A stretch of DNA of 64,000 nt, from positions 16,928,865 through 16,992,864 of the forward strand of contig OX438750.1 in the NCBI GenBank assembly GCA_949316235.1, read 5' to 3'. The translations under genes and the position numbers were made by a program. Shown piece after piece: positions 26,701 through 34,700 of this stretch. The DNA comes from Oegoconia quadripuncta (Eukaryota > Arthropoda > Insecta > Lepidoptera > Autostichidae). The notes below the pieces were generated by a model. The model had not been told where the DNA came from, did not search any database, and saw only the letters and a list, made by a program, of their open reading frames with translations. The first letter of the stretch is position 1, and each line of letters opens with the position of its first letter.

Positions 26701-28591
26701 GTTATCATAAATGAGGTGTGTTGCTGATATGGTGCCCAGTAGCAAAACCAGAATAGCAGCAGACCCAGGTACTGTTTCTTGTTTTCCAGCATAATAACAA
26801 AGATATAGTATGTTCCATAACCATCAGCCTTCTACATAACTGATAGTGTTGATACCAAGGTTATCGACAGTAGGAAGGTGTAGGACCTTTTTTAAATGGG
26901 CATACTTATATATGGCTTTATTGGGCAATGGCCAATTCATCATTAAGTTATCATAAATGAGGTGTGTTGCTGATATGGTGCCCAGTAGCAAAACCAGAAT
27001 AGCAAAAGACCCAGGTACTGTTTTTTTGTTTTCCAGCATATAAGCCTAGTGTTTGAACCTTATTAGTGAGTAGGTAAAGATAAATTATGAGAGCTGATGT
27101 GTCTCATATAGAGAATTACTTTAGAAAACAGCCTGTTCTATTTACCTGTTCTTCAAATGATATTACCCTCGGTTGGATGACATCAAGAGCAAAATGTGAC
27201 ACCTCTTGTGATACACTGTCTTGCAGTAGGGCTAGGTGTGTGCTGACATCCGTCAGCAACTGACGGGATATCACCAGGCTCACATTCTCGTTCACAACTG
27301 TTGTAAATAATTACTCATATTGAAAAAGCTAGAAAAATTAATTGGCGCCTCTTATGCCTTACCTAAGAGGCGCCAGTAAGTTTTACTAGCTTTCTTAACC
27401 CTAACCCATCACACTTAAGTGATATCATTGGAACATATATTTCATGATCAACAATTGTCAACCAGCATGGATATAGTACTGATATACGACTTGCTGTTAG
27501 AGAATTGTTGTTGTGTGAATTATACTTCAAACATTTTTAATGCACTCAGTAAGCTTGAGTCTCCATAGAGTTTTGATGAAGTGTACAATCTGGAAATTTT
27601 GTTGAAACCCATTAACTATAACAATAAGTTAATAACAAATTTCTAGTACTTTATTCCAATGGCAATGCTAAAGGCAAACTACAATCTATTCAGAGTGCAG
27701 ACACCAAGAATCCAACGCATAACACATCCATGAGGTCAGAAAACATAACTATAAATTGAAAATTTAGAAAACCCACAGGAAAACAAATGATACCTTCCAT
27801 CTATCCAGTTAAACCATCTGTGTCCACCACCACCATCAAAAGCTAAATATCTTTGAAACTGCTTAGGTAACCAATTTCCACCAAGTATGGCTAAGGTACC
27901 TATCCCAGAGTTCAATTTAAAACTAATATAATTTTAAATTTCGAAATCCCCTCTAAGGTTCATCCAAATACACCAAAAACCGTGTTAAAAGCAAAATATC
28001 TTCCAAATTACTTAACCAATTTTCATCAAACATGGCTTAATAACCTGTTCCCTCATTTAGTCATATAATTGTTTCTCGTTGGGGGTACAAATATGACTTT
28101 ATATAGAATATATACTAGGTTAGATTTGGCTACATTTGGAACAGAAGGCACTGAGACATAAGACTTAAAAAATATATATTAATTTTGTTTTTCTCCCAGT
28201 GCATAATTGTTAAATTTCTACTTTTTTTTTTTAACCCGTTATCAACACCCGGACCATCTTTTTTTCTCTTACCCATGGTCGTTGAAATCAAATTTATATA
28301 AAGCATTAACTGCTTTAACCTAGGTAACTAAAAAACTTTCTAGGGTAACTAAAAAATACTCACTAGCTTCGACGAAAGCTTTCAAGGAGTCGGCTAACTC
28401 TCCTTCAGGGCTTTTGAGAATTTCCATGAGAACATTACGGTATCTGCAAATATTTACATTTTCAACAAGGAACATTATAAAAATAAAAATCAATTAAACA
28501 AAATTTACTTTTCCGCTTGATCCTTGTGTAGGCCGCCAGAATTTCTGAGTTCACTCAAATACTGTCGCACACCTTGCAAATTAAGAGGCAT
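8767..28591 (-). CDS. CSN4: COP9 signalosome complex subunit 4
   Basis: Subunit of the eight-protein COP9 signalosome, which removes Nedd8 from cullins and so tunes cullin-RING ubiquitin ligases. Coding exons on -: 28509-28591, 28364-28443, 27146-27297, 24163-24266, 22684-22869, 21755-21873, 18425-18579, 11018-11234, 8767-8900. Total 1230 nt, 409 aa (human 406). Every junction is GT-AG and phases agree. Recognisable blocks: [87 protein letters not shown] (PCI/winged helix), [30 protein letters not shown]; it ends EEEMIQ. The ATG at 28589-28591 opens [12 protein letters not shown], matching the start of orthologues. All large introns hold repeats. A P-type element begins 135 bp upstream of the ATG. 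No damage seen. Confidence 0.95.
9930..10430 (-). repeat. SINE family B copy split by a second SINE
   Basis: Family B sequence is present at 9930-9995 and resumes at 10312-10430 with ACATCCATGACTTGGGAACA and a reversed B box (TTCGAACCCGCAACCG). The gap is filled exactly by the element at 9996-10311. Confidence 0.7.
9996..10311 (-). repeat. tRNA-derived SINE, family A, with 11-bp TSD
   Basis: On - it starts with a tRNA-like head near 10303 (A-box-like GACTCAGCGGTTAAG, B box GGGTTCGATTCC) and ends in a short (ATG)n tail. It is flanked by the duplication TGGATACTAGT at 9985-9995 and 10312-10322. A second copy lies at 24309-26319. Confidence 0.8.
11255..11430 (+). repeat. SINE family C copy
   Basis: Has a degenerate B box (GGTCGCAGGTTGGATTTCC) and the body motif GTCCGCCTGGCTAGCTACCA. 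Related sequence lies at 23930-24150, 45780-46020 and 55680-55920. It sits just outside CSN4 exon 8. Confidence 0.6.
11500..11650 (-). repeat. SINE family D copy
   Basis: Starts on + with CACACAGCGCCATCTAG and contains CATACAAACATATGCCC and a reversed B box (GGGATTCGAACCCGCGACC). Partial relatives lie at 2766-2885, 17163-17210 and 41715-41885. 11660-12000 shows nothing else clear. Confidence 0.6.
12330..13322 (+). CDS. LINE ORF1 protein (330 aa), nucleic-acid-binding type
   Basis: Complete frame with ATG at 12330. The N-terminal ~90 residues are polar and Ser/Thr/Pro-rich. Residues ~95-170 look like a coiled coil (heptad pattern, ending [15 protein letters not shown]). The rest (~165-330) resembles the RRM-like and C-terminal domains of LINE ORF1 proteins, with NVPL, KSIILEL and VYVSETLT. 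I see no CCHC zinc knuckle. The role known for such proteins is binding the element RNA to form the RNP. Lepidopteran databases often name such proteins zinc finger DNA-binding protein; this one shows no finger. Confidence 0.7.
   Translation: MPLKRTPPKSNQLAGNSYTATPLTNRVDDEVFQPPGTPTCYDSEPDVRTSRYGNLQLSSGTGNITQRMNKRRAIEDLPHTTGSSEIMEEMRNLFKTFTVAQERRFEKLQASIENQNMEILKSLDFLTAKYDDAIMQIRSLENDRREDNKRIIALEEKIDSLEKKLRSTGIEIRNVPLVTIDNKIESKEDLSTVVKELGRQMSVDILDSDIKDIYRTRCSTGAPKSIILELSTVPKKEKLLDAIKKFNLGKDKERKLNTGHFGLKDMHSPVYVSETLTNKTAKLFFRVREFSKSNGYSCWTSRGFVYLRVSEKIRVQINSESDLVKYEKDV
13593..16627 (+). pseudogene. LINE ORF2: endonuclease and reverse transcriptase, frameshifted
   Basis: The first 837 codons (13593-16106) are open. 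An apurinic-type endonuclease occupies residues ~65-270 ([30 protein letters not shown]). The reverse transcriptase lies at ~480-810 with [30 protein letters not shown], the catalytic MFADDTV block and KYLGVIVDD. Near 16068-16080, in an AT dinucleotide run, the frame shifts. The tail continues in another frame, which carries a TGA at 16208-16210 where a Trp-type codon is expected, then is open from 16226 to 16627. One frameshift plus one nonsense change are therefore visible. In the intact family this protein nicks target DNA and copies the RNA by target-primed reverse transcription. Confidence 0.85.
17130..17165. repeat. TTTA microsatellite
   Basis: Several TTTA units near 17141-17164, followed by a short SINE D head fragment (17163-17210). 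Confidence 0.7.
17880..18300 (+). repeat. LINE 3'-end fragments
   Basis: Tandem remains: a tail TTTTGAATTTGAATTTG at ~17915; a coding scrap at 17940-18070 reading [15 protein letters not shown], like the scrap at ~50690-50815; and a tail at 18110-18300 ending TGATTTTCATTTCATTTC. The last tail recurs at 19095-19195. No intact frame. Confidence 0.45.
18580..19430. other. CSN4 intron 6, lower part
   Basis: Between exons 7 and 6. Apart from the LINE tail copy at about 19095-19195 (CATGAATAAATGATTTTC) I see no feature. The open frame at 18908-19123 is not gene-like. Confidence 0.4.
19440..20110 (+). pseudogene. Decayed non-LTR reverse transcriptase fragments
   Basis: Two scraps. At 19490-19560 the sequence still reads [14 protein letters not shown], the RT motif of Jockey/CR1 elements, then stops. 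At 19740-20100 shifted frames read [14 protein letters not shown], then [19 protein letters not shown] and FWKSMEE, matching the C-terminus of RTE-type endonuclease/RT proteins. Frameshifts and stops show it is dead. The remainder of this intron (20120-21750) has nothing recognisable. Confidence 0.65.
21874..22683. other. CSN4 intron 5
   Basis: No coding sequence. A GC-richer stretch at 22090-22330 (AATCCCGCGGGTTCTCACCC) may be an unassigned repeat. Confidence 0.4.
22985..23330 (+). repeat. Dispersed repeat, family E
   Basis: Contains ACAGCCTCCTCTCAC, AGTGCGGATTGGTGGATT, TGTAGGCCACCGACT and AAAATACCACTAGT, all repeated in order at 48790-49050 and 54790-55080, and partly at 49150-49220. About 300 bp, non-coding. 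A SINE or other non-autonomous element is likely. Confidence 0.65.
23690..23790 (+). repeat. LINE 3' fragment, same family as 5836-6378
   Basis: GCGTGCTTCATCTTCGG, CATCAAGTGAGATTATGG and a short A tail match the 3' end of the LINE at 6240-6340. Confidence 0.6.
23930..24150 (+). repeat. SINE family C copy
   Basis: Shares TGTTGTGTTCCGGCTG and AAGATAGCCAGTCC with the copies at 45780-46020 and 55680-55920, and ends in a short A run just outside CSN4 exon 4. Confidence 0.55.
24475..26181 (+). mobile_element. 5'-truncated RNase H-bearing LINE with 13-bp TSD
   Basis: Body 24488-26168, inserted in a SINE and flanked by TTCACCGTTTAAG (24475-24487, 26169-26181). It begins inside the RT domain ([14 protein letters not shown] just after the left TSD) and ends in a short (ACGAAT)n tail. 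The RT plus RNase H layout places it in an R1/LOA/I-like group; the exact clade is not assigned. Confidence 0.85.
24488..26090 (+). pseudogene. LINE RT/RNase H fragment with stops
   Basis: RT end: GYADDLAIL (catalytic ADD) and YLGMVLDSK, then TAG at 24838-24840. The same frame reopens and runs to 25647: a thumb-like region, then RNase H with MVFTDGSKT (first catalytic Asp), FQAECMGI (Glu) and RILSDSMAV (Asp). It then changes frame near 25620 into 25623-26090, which ends with a zinc-like [18 protein letters not shown] motif. One nonsense codon and one frame change make it inactive. Confidence 0.85.
26541..27042. repeat. Tandem duplication, 2 x ~250 bp
   Basis: Unit 1 (26541-26793) and unit 2 (26794-27042) share ATAACAAA, TCAGCCTTCTACATAACTGA, GGTGCCCAGTAGCAAAACC and TTTTCCAGCAT in order, with few differences. 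Unit 2 lacks about 10 bp (GAGTACCTGAATC region). It lies in CSN4 intron 3, 100 bp from exon 3. Confidence 0.85.
27298..28363. other. CSN4 intron 2
   Basis: AT-rich. Two short related stretches (AAGCTAAATATCTTTGAAAC near 27840 and AAGCAAAATATCTTCCAAAT near 27990) are followed by ATTTCCACCAAGTATGGC-like text. The same theme occurs at 23340 and 38140. Unassigned repeat; no gene. Confidence 0.45.
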
Positions 28592-28710
28592 TATTGTAGA
28601 AATACGCTAACAGCAGTAAAATTTATGTCTGATTTTTGTAATTGATTTGTTTACTCGTGGTTTTTTTATTTTTTTTTTATTTATAGCGGCATTGGTTTAC
28701 TCGTGGTTAC

Positions 28711-29140
28711 TCAGTAAATATAAACCATGGACTTATTAATTAAACAGGACTGAGTACTCGCCGCTGAAAAACGAGCCGAGCAGGATGTGTAACGTAGAGG
28801 CCGTTTGTCTCTGTCTAACAGGGTGACCACAATATATTTGTTACTTGGGACAAATGTTGTAATAAAATATTTGTCAAAAAACTTTGGCGTTTTGACATTA
28901 GCCGGCGTGAGCCATTTATTTCGCATTTCTTCATTTTTTGGGAAACTGCAATAATAGTACAACAGTCAGGACCCTAATCAATCACACATATTTCACATAT
29001 TTCGACTCATTTCAAGAATTCATGGGCATCCTACTTCTTTGATTTACAAAAATATTATTTTTAGCTTACCTGTGGAAAGATATGTTGCAACCACCATAGG
29101 ATTCACTTGGGCAAGTATAAACGCAACACTTTTTCACCAT
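28711..29140 (-). pseudogene. THAP-domain fragment in P copy 1 (two exons)
   Basis: Exon 29070-29140 starts MVKKCCVYTCP and ends NISFH before GTAAGC; exon 28711-28945 begins SFPKNEEMRNKWL. Together 306 nt, in phase. C-x-x-x-C, SFH.FPK and KWL are the first half of the THAP zinc finger (C2CH), a DNA-binding domain of P transposases. The second C-x2-H pair is absent, so the finger cannot be complete. The frame leaves the element and stops in flanking DNA at 28711-28713. Probably a relic, though transcription is possible. Confidence 0.65.
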
Positions 29141-29612
29141 TTTGCTCCTTTTACTTGTTATAATATAACAAATACTTTAAAAAACTTTTAATGCAAAGAA
29201 AATTCAAAATCACACCGAGCCGCCATGACATGACATGCTTTTCAGGGTTACCATAAAAATAACAAAATCGAAATAAAAATTTATGTTTTCTGTTTGATTT
29301 AAGAATATATGAAAAGAAATTAATGCGAATGTTATTTGTTTATTTATAATTGTTAAAATAACATAAAAATATAAGTGTTTCAATGGAATTTTTGAGTAGC
29401 CAAAACTGTTGATCATAATCATTTTTTTTGCTGGCAAGATGTAAGAACGAGACACACGGCCTCCGTTATTATTATCTCTCTCGGCTCGGATTTGCCTTTG
29501 TGTATGGTGCATCCAATTTAATACCTTATTGCGTTGACATAGTGATCATTTTCCTAAATGATTCTTTTGATAGTTATCAGTCCTGTTTAAATAATAAGTC
29601 CATGATATAAAC
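28718..29612 (-). mobile_element. P-superfamily mini-element, copy 1
   Basis: Element 28726-29604 (879 bp), flanked by ATATAAAC at 28718-28725 and 29605-29612. Terminal inverted repeats start CATGGACTTATTA and run to about 28 bp (TTTAAACAGGACTGA region). An 8-bp TSD, CATG ends and a THAP zinc-finger exon inside fit the P element superfamily. It is internally deleted and has no transposase core. The coding strand is -, towards CSN4, whose ATG lies 135 bp beyond the element. Confidence 0.85.
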
Positions 29613-29702
29613 CTACTGCCTTCCCCGTATTTTATATTCATATATTACGCTCTATGCTCAAAGAGTATAGTAACTATTGTCTATGCTACTGCCTAATCAA
29701 TA

Positions 29703-30604
29703 GGTACGACCATGGATTTATTATTTAAACAGGACTGATAACTATCAAAAGAATCATTTAGGAAAATGATCACTATGTCAACGCAATAAGGTATTAATTG
29801 GATGCACCATACACAAAGGCAAATTCGAGCCGAGAGAGATAGAAATAACGGAGGCCGTGTGTCTCGTTCTTACATCTTGCCAGCAAAAAAAATGATTATG
29901 ATCAACAGTTTTGGCTACTCAAAAATTCCATTGAAACACTTATATTTTTATGTTATTTTAACAATTATAAATAAACAAATAACATTCGCATTAATTTCTT
30001 TTCATATATTCTTAAATCAAACAGAAAACATACATTTTTATTTCGATTTTGTTATTTTTATGGTAACCCTGAAAAGCATGTCATGTCATGGCGGTTCGGT
30101 GATGGTTCGGTGTGATTTTGAATTTTCTTTGCATTAAAAGTTTTTTAAAGTATTTGTTATATTATAACAAGTAAAAGGAGTAAAATGGTGAAAAAGTGTT
30201 GCGTTTATACTTGCCCAAGTGAATCCTATGGTGGTTGCAACATATCTTTCCACAGGTAAGCTAAAAATAATATTTTTGTAAATCAAAGAAGTAGGATGCC
30301 CATCAATTCTTGAAATGAGTCGAAATATGTGAAATATGTGTGATTGATTAGGGTCCTGACTGTTGTACTATTATTGCAGTTTCCCAAAAAATTAAGAAAT
30401 GCGAAATAAATGGCTCACGCCGGCTAATGTCAAAACGCCAAAGTTTTTTGACAAATATTTTATTACAACATTTGTCCCAAGTAACAAATATAATGTGGTC
30501 ACCCTGTTAGACAGAGACAAACGGCCTCTACGTTACACATCCTGCTCGGCTCGTTTTTCAGCGACGAGTACTCAGTCCTGTTATAATAAGTCCATGGGTA
30601 CGAC
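29703..30604 (+). mobile_element. P-superfamily mini-element, copy 2 (opposite orientation)
   Basis: Element 29711-30596 (886 bp), flanked by GGTACGAC at 29703-29710 and 30597-30604. It is nearly identical to copy 1 but inverted, leaving about 90 bp of unrelated DNA between the two TSDs. Separate TSDs show two insertions rather than one palindromic element. Its coding strand is +, towards LIN54. Confidence 0.88.
30185..30598 (+). pseudogene. THAP-domain fragment in P copy 2, with nonsense codon
   Basis: Exon 30185-30255 and acceptor at 30380 mirror copy 1. A G-to-T type change gives TAA at 30393-30395, four codons into exon 2, where copy 1 reads Glu. The frame then reopens at MRNKWL (30399). 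Confidence 0.65.
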
Positions 30605-31770
30605 AAATCCAAAGAGTATAGTAACTATTTACCGAGAGACAAATCTCATTGCAATCCATCAATTCAATTCTTGCGTATGGCAACTCTTCGTTTTATTCAA
30701 TCCTTTCGGAGAAGGCAAAGGGATCGAAACCCATACAGTCATGTCTTATTTCTCTTACCGGGTTTTTGCATGCGGAGCAGAAAGAAAAATGGACGATGAA
30801 TTTTATTACTGTTACTTATATTGCTCATACGTAGTGCAAAAAAAACTAAAAGTATTTGCGCGTGTTGACACGAAAGAAGAAAACACCGATAATAAAATCG
30901 TAAGAACCTCGGCGTTGTTTCCGTTCAAATAAAACTATGGCTCCAACACCTTCATCAAACTATCCTATTTATTGTTGTCGAAAAAAATTGTAGCCAATTC
31001 ATAATTCTAGGCGGTAGAGCAATTTTACAAAAAATGTGTCGATACTTTTCGGGTATCGATTCTTTATATTATCCATCCATACCTTAGATTATATCCATAC
31101 TATGGACCAAGCTATGGACTATAGACTTTAATTAATGTTGGTGTACCTGTGTAGCGTTACCATATCAGTTTTATTTTCCTTATTTTTGGCGATGGCAATA
31201 GTTCAACTTATCGATGCATTCGTTTTAAAGAGTTCTGTTTAAATTTTAGAAAAAGCATTTTGTTTATTTCAGCCGGCGTTTTACTTTAGTAGAACATGAC
31301 ATTATTCTGTAAATTTATTCTAAGTAATTTATTATTGACTCTATTGCGATTTACAATTCTGTTTATATTGAATGAATGCATCAAGATTATAATTTCGTTA
31401 TGTTGGCTACATTTGACATACAAAAATTTAAAGAAGCGCCATCGGAGTTTTGCGCTATTTTATTGTCTATTTTAAATAAATAAACCATTTTATGTCTTTT
31501 GTGACCAATACAAATAGTGAAGTAATTTTTGTGTAAATATCATAGTGGTTACGTTGTTAAATTGCTTGGAAACTGTGTTTCTTAAATTGACTATTTGTTT
31601 TCAACCGTGGGGATTTCGCGAAAAGGCTTAGGCAGTATTTGACAAGCTAAAATGGCGGCGTCATTTGAATCCAATTTGTTTTGGAAATTTTTGACATTTT
31701 GAGATTTGTGAGAATGATAATACTGTAATAAAGTGTAAGCGAAAATTGCGAGACATAGAGTGACTTCAAA
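30605..31770 (+). promoter_or_regulatory. LIN54 upstream region
   Basis: From the P element to the LIN54 start codon. No clear TATA box. The open frame at 30399-30932 continues out of the P element and is not gene-like. The 5' UTR and promoter of LIN54 must lie here or in an unseen upstream exon. Confidence 0.4.
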
Positions 31771-34700
31771 ATGGATCACAATTTAGAAGACTCCCTGAAC
31801 CTGGAGAGTGCTATTGGAGTAAGTATGGGCTATGTTTATTGTTTGATATCCACTCTATTGTTAATTTGAGAAATGTGTTTAAAATTGTCTCCTCTGTAAT
31901 ATGAGTGGTATTTAAATTTCAATAAGTATTGTCCCTCGTGTTAATTTATTAGGATTTGTCTTCTGGGTACTTGTTTTCAGCGAGTGGTCAAAATGCTGCT
32001 ATGTGGATATACAAACTTTTTTGAACTATAAACTTCTTTGATTTTATCTAATATCTTGGATGTTTGGTTTATAAAGGTAGACTTTGATCACTCCGAAGAA
32101 GCAGTGGTCAGTCAAGCAGATGTCACACTGGACACAAGTGGCCATGAAGAAGGCATTCCGATGGAATTTGATAACATCGAAGAGCAACCAATGCTCATGG
32201 ATACTGGAAATGAGGAAATCATTGGTAACAACTTTAATTTGGCTGTCAGTAAATAATATTATCTGCACACCTAATACTACCTTTTTCCTTGGTACCTCTG
32301 AGTATAGATAAAAATAAGCAATTCATGTACCTATGATAATACCCTGGCAGCTTTAAGCTGATGCATGTATATCAGTGCACTATATATATAAAGTCACACC
32401 TGTTTGCTGTAGGAGTAGTGCACTTGTATTAGAATTATTAACTAGCTACCTAAATATTGTCTTGCATACTCTAACCTAAACCATGTATGCCACCATGATA
32501 ATAGAGTCCGATGAACCATTATGTGTTATACAGATTGTGTTAAGTTTCAGATTTCATGGAAAGTCAGTTTACACTTCAAGAGTTGTCTGTGGATAGTGAT
32601 CAGATGACTGAACCAACAACCACTGTTGATTCAAATGAACAGGTATTTTCATTCTTTCATTCCAATAGTATGCATCCTAACTAGAGCCATAGTCCAACCT
32701 ATCTTCCCTGAAAAAATCAAATCTGTATAATACCAATTGAAATTTCGTTATGGTGTGTTATCCCTTGAAATTTTATATGTACTAGCTATATAAAATTGAT
32801 GGCCAGACCTGGAACAATAGGGAATAGCGAGAAATGTTCAAGAGTTAAAATTTTTGGGATGTAATGTCAAAATACAAACTAAACGAAAAGCGTATTTCTA
32901 AGAATATACTATTATTATTTATTTGTTTTCTTTTTTTTTAATCTTCTTTTTATTTGAGGCTTTTGTACACCCTGGGTGACTATACCAGCCTCATTGATAC
33001 ATTCGCCTTTTTAAACCTCACTCTCTTTTTGCAATGGACAATCAAAATTAATAAATAAATGATGAATATTTTTGGACACGGTTTTAGTTATATCAAACCA
33101 TCTCAAGACTTCTTTTTGCAAATTTTGCTAATCCCCGCTGTTTCGAATTTGGTTATCCATCCAAAATTCAGCCTGACATATAAACATTTATTCCTAATTC
33201 GTTGTAGACTATCAATCATTATTATAATAATAATTAAAGTTAATAAAAGAGGTGTTGTAATATTATTATTTATTGTTACTACATTTTATGAGGTTTACTA
33301 TTAAATTTTTATTTTGTACTTGACTCTCCCAATATAATGATTTGTAACTTCTTACATTAAAAACCCTTGTAATTTAGTAAAGTAAAAAAATAAGTAAAGA
33401 CATTAAAAAAACTTTTTAGTTTGTAATTTGATAAATTTATATTTCAGTTCTTGTTATCCTTAGTATAAATGAAATAAATAATATACCAGAAAGAAAAATA
33501 GGTTGGAGTATTCATTTCTTTCAAGTATAAGGCATTTTTGGGTAGGAGTAGATACAGTTATCTTACCATTTGTTTATCTTGTTTCTGCGGCAGGAATATA
33601 CGTCACAATCTGAGGGTATGATAGATCTACAATTTGAACCACCAACAATTTCTGTATCAGATGTGCTACCACAGGATGTTCAACCAAAAGTTGTTGCTAT
33701 TAAGGTAAAACATCAGTTTATGAATAAATTATATTATTTATTTATATACCAAGATTATTTATTACATAATTTAAAATTAAAATTGATACATTATTATGTA
33801 TCAATTTTAATTATACTCCATTATCTTTAATGGAAGCTATATAATTCACATGATTGGGTTATATTATTTTATTCCATGTTACTGTTTAGCTGACATAATT
33901 TATTTTGCTGTTTATTAAATTTCACAACTATTTTAACATGATTACATATTTGTATACCAATTTGGCTGATCACAGAGCTTATATTTATAAGTTAATGTAT
34001 CATAACAACATGTACACCTGTGTATCACAAATAAAAAAATGATTGATTGATTAAATAACAGCTGGAGTAATTAATGGGAACATAATTAATTTTAATAACC
34101 TGTATTAATAACTAATCAAATTAATTGTTCCTAGACAAATTCGCCTGCGCTACGTCAAATTGCTAAGAAAGAATCTATTGTGCTGACCAAGACCACCACA
34201 GTTCCTCGTCAGGTGGCCATAGCCCCCAAGCCTCCAACATTGGGCAACTCTCTCAAAGTATTCAGACAAAAAGCAACTCTGATGACTGGCAAGCAGGTCA
34301 ATATAATGCCTAAACCTGTCAACTCCAAGTCTGTCAGTTTGGTGAAGAAAGTTTCATTAGCTACTGCTATGCAGGCAAATGCAAAGGGAAATACAGTTTT
34401 GGGTGAGGATTGTTTCTTGTTATACTATTAATAATTCTATAAAGCGACTTCTCTGTGATCTTCTGTGATCTATGTTATGTATTTTGATTATGCATAGTTA
34501 CATTAAAATGAAGCAGTGATCAAGAAAAATCATCACTACTCATTCTGCATGTCATATGACCAGCCCCACCACATTAACATACATACAGTCATACCTGTTT
34601 CCCGTAGGGGTAGGCAGAGACCATAGACTTCTACTTGCTACGATCCTGACACACACCTCTTTTGCTTCATTCACTCTCATAAAGTTGTTCATACATGCTC

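Noticed and set aside
29210..30137. Paired frames beginning MHHTQRQIRAERD on both strands
   Set aside because: They read the same non-coding part of the two inverted P copies; no domain, opposite to the THAP exons.
28718..30604. Single large palindromic transposon
   Set aside because: Each half has complete ends and its own distinct 8-bp TSD, so these are two insertions.
30399..30932. 177-codon plus-strand frame
   Set aside because: It starts inside the P copy downstream of a nonsense codon and runs into flanking DNA; the second half has no similarity I recognise.
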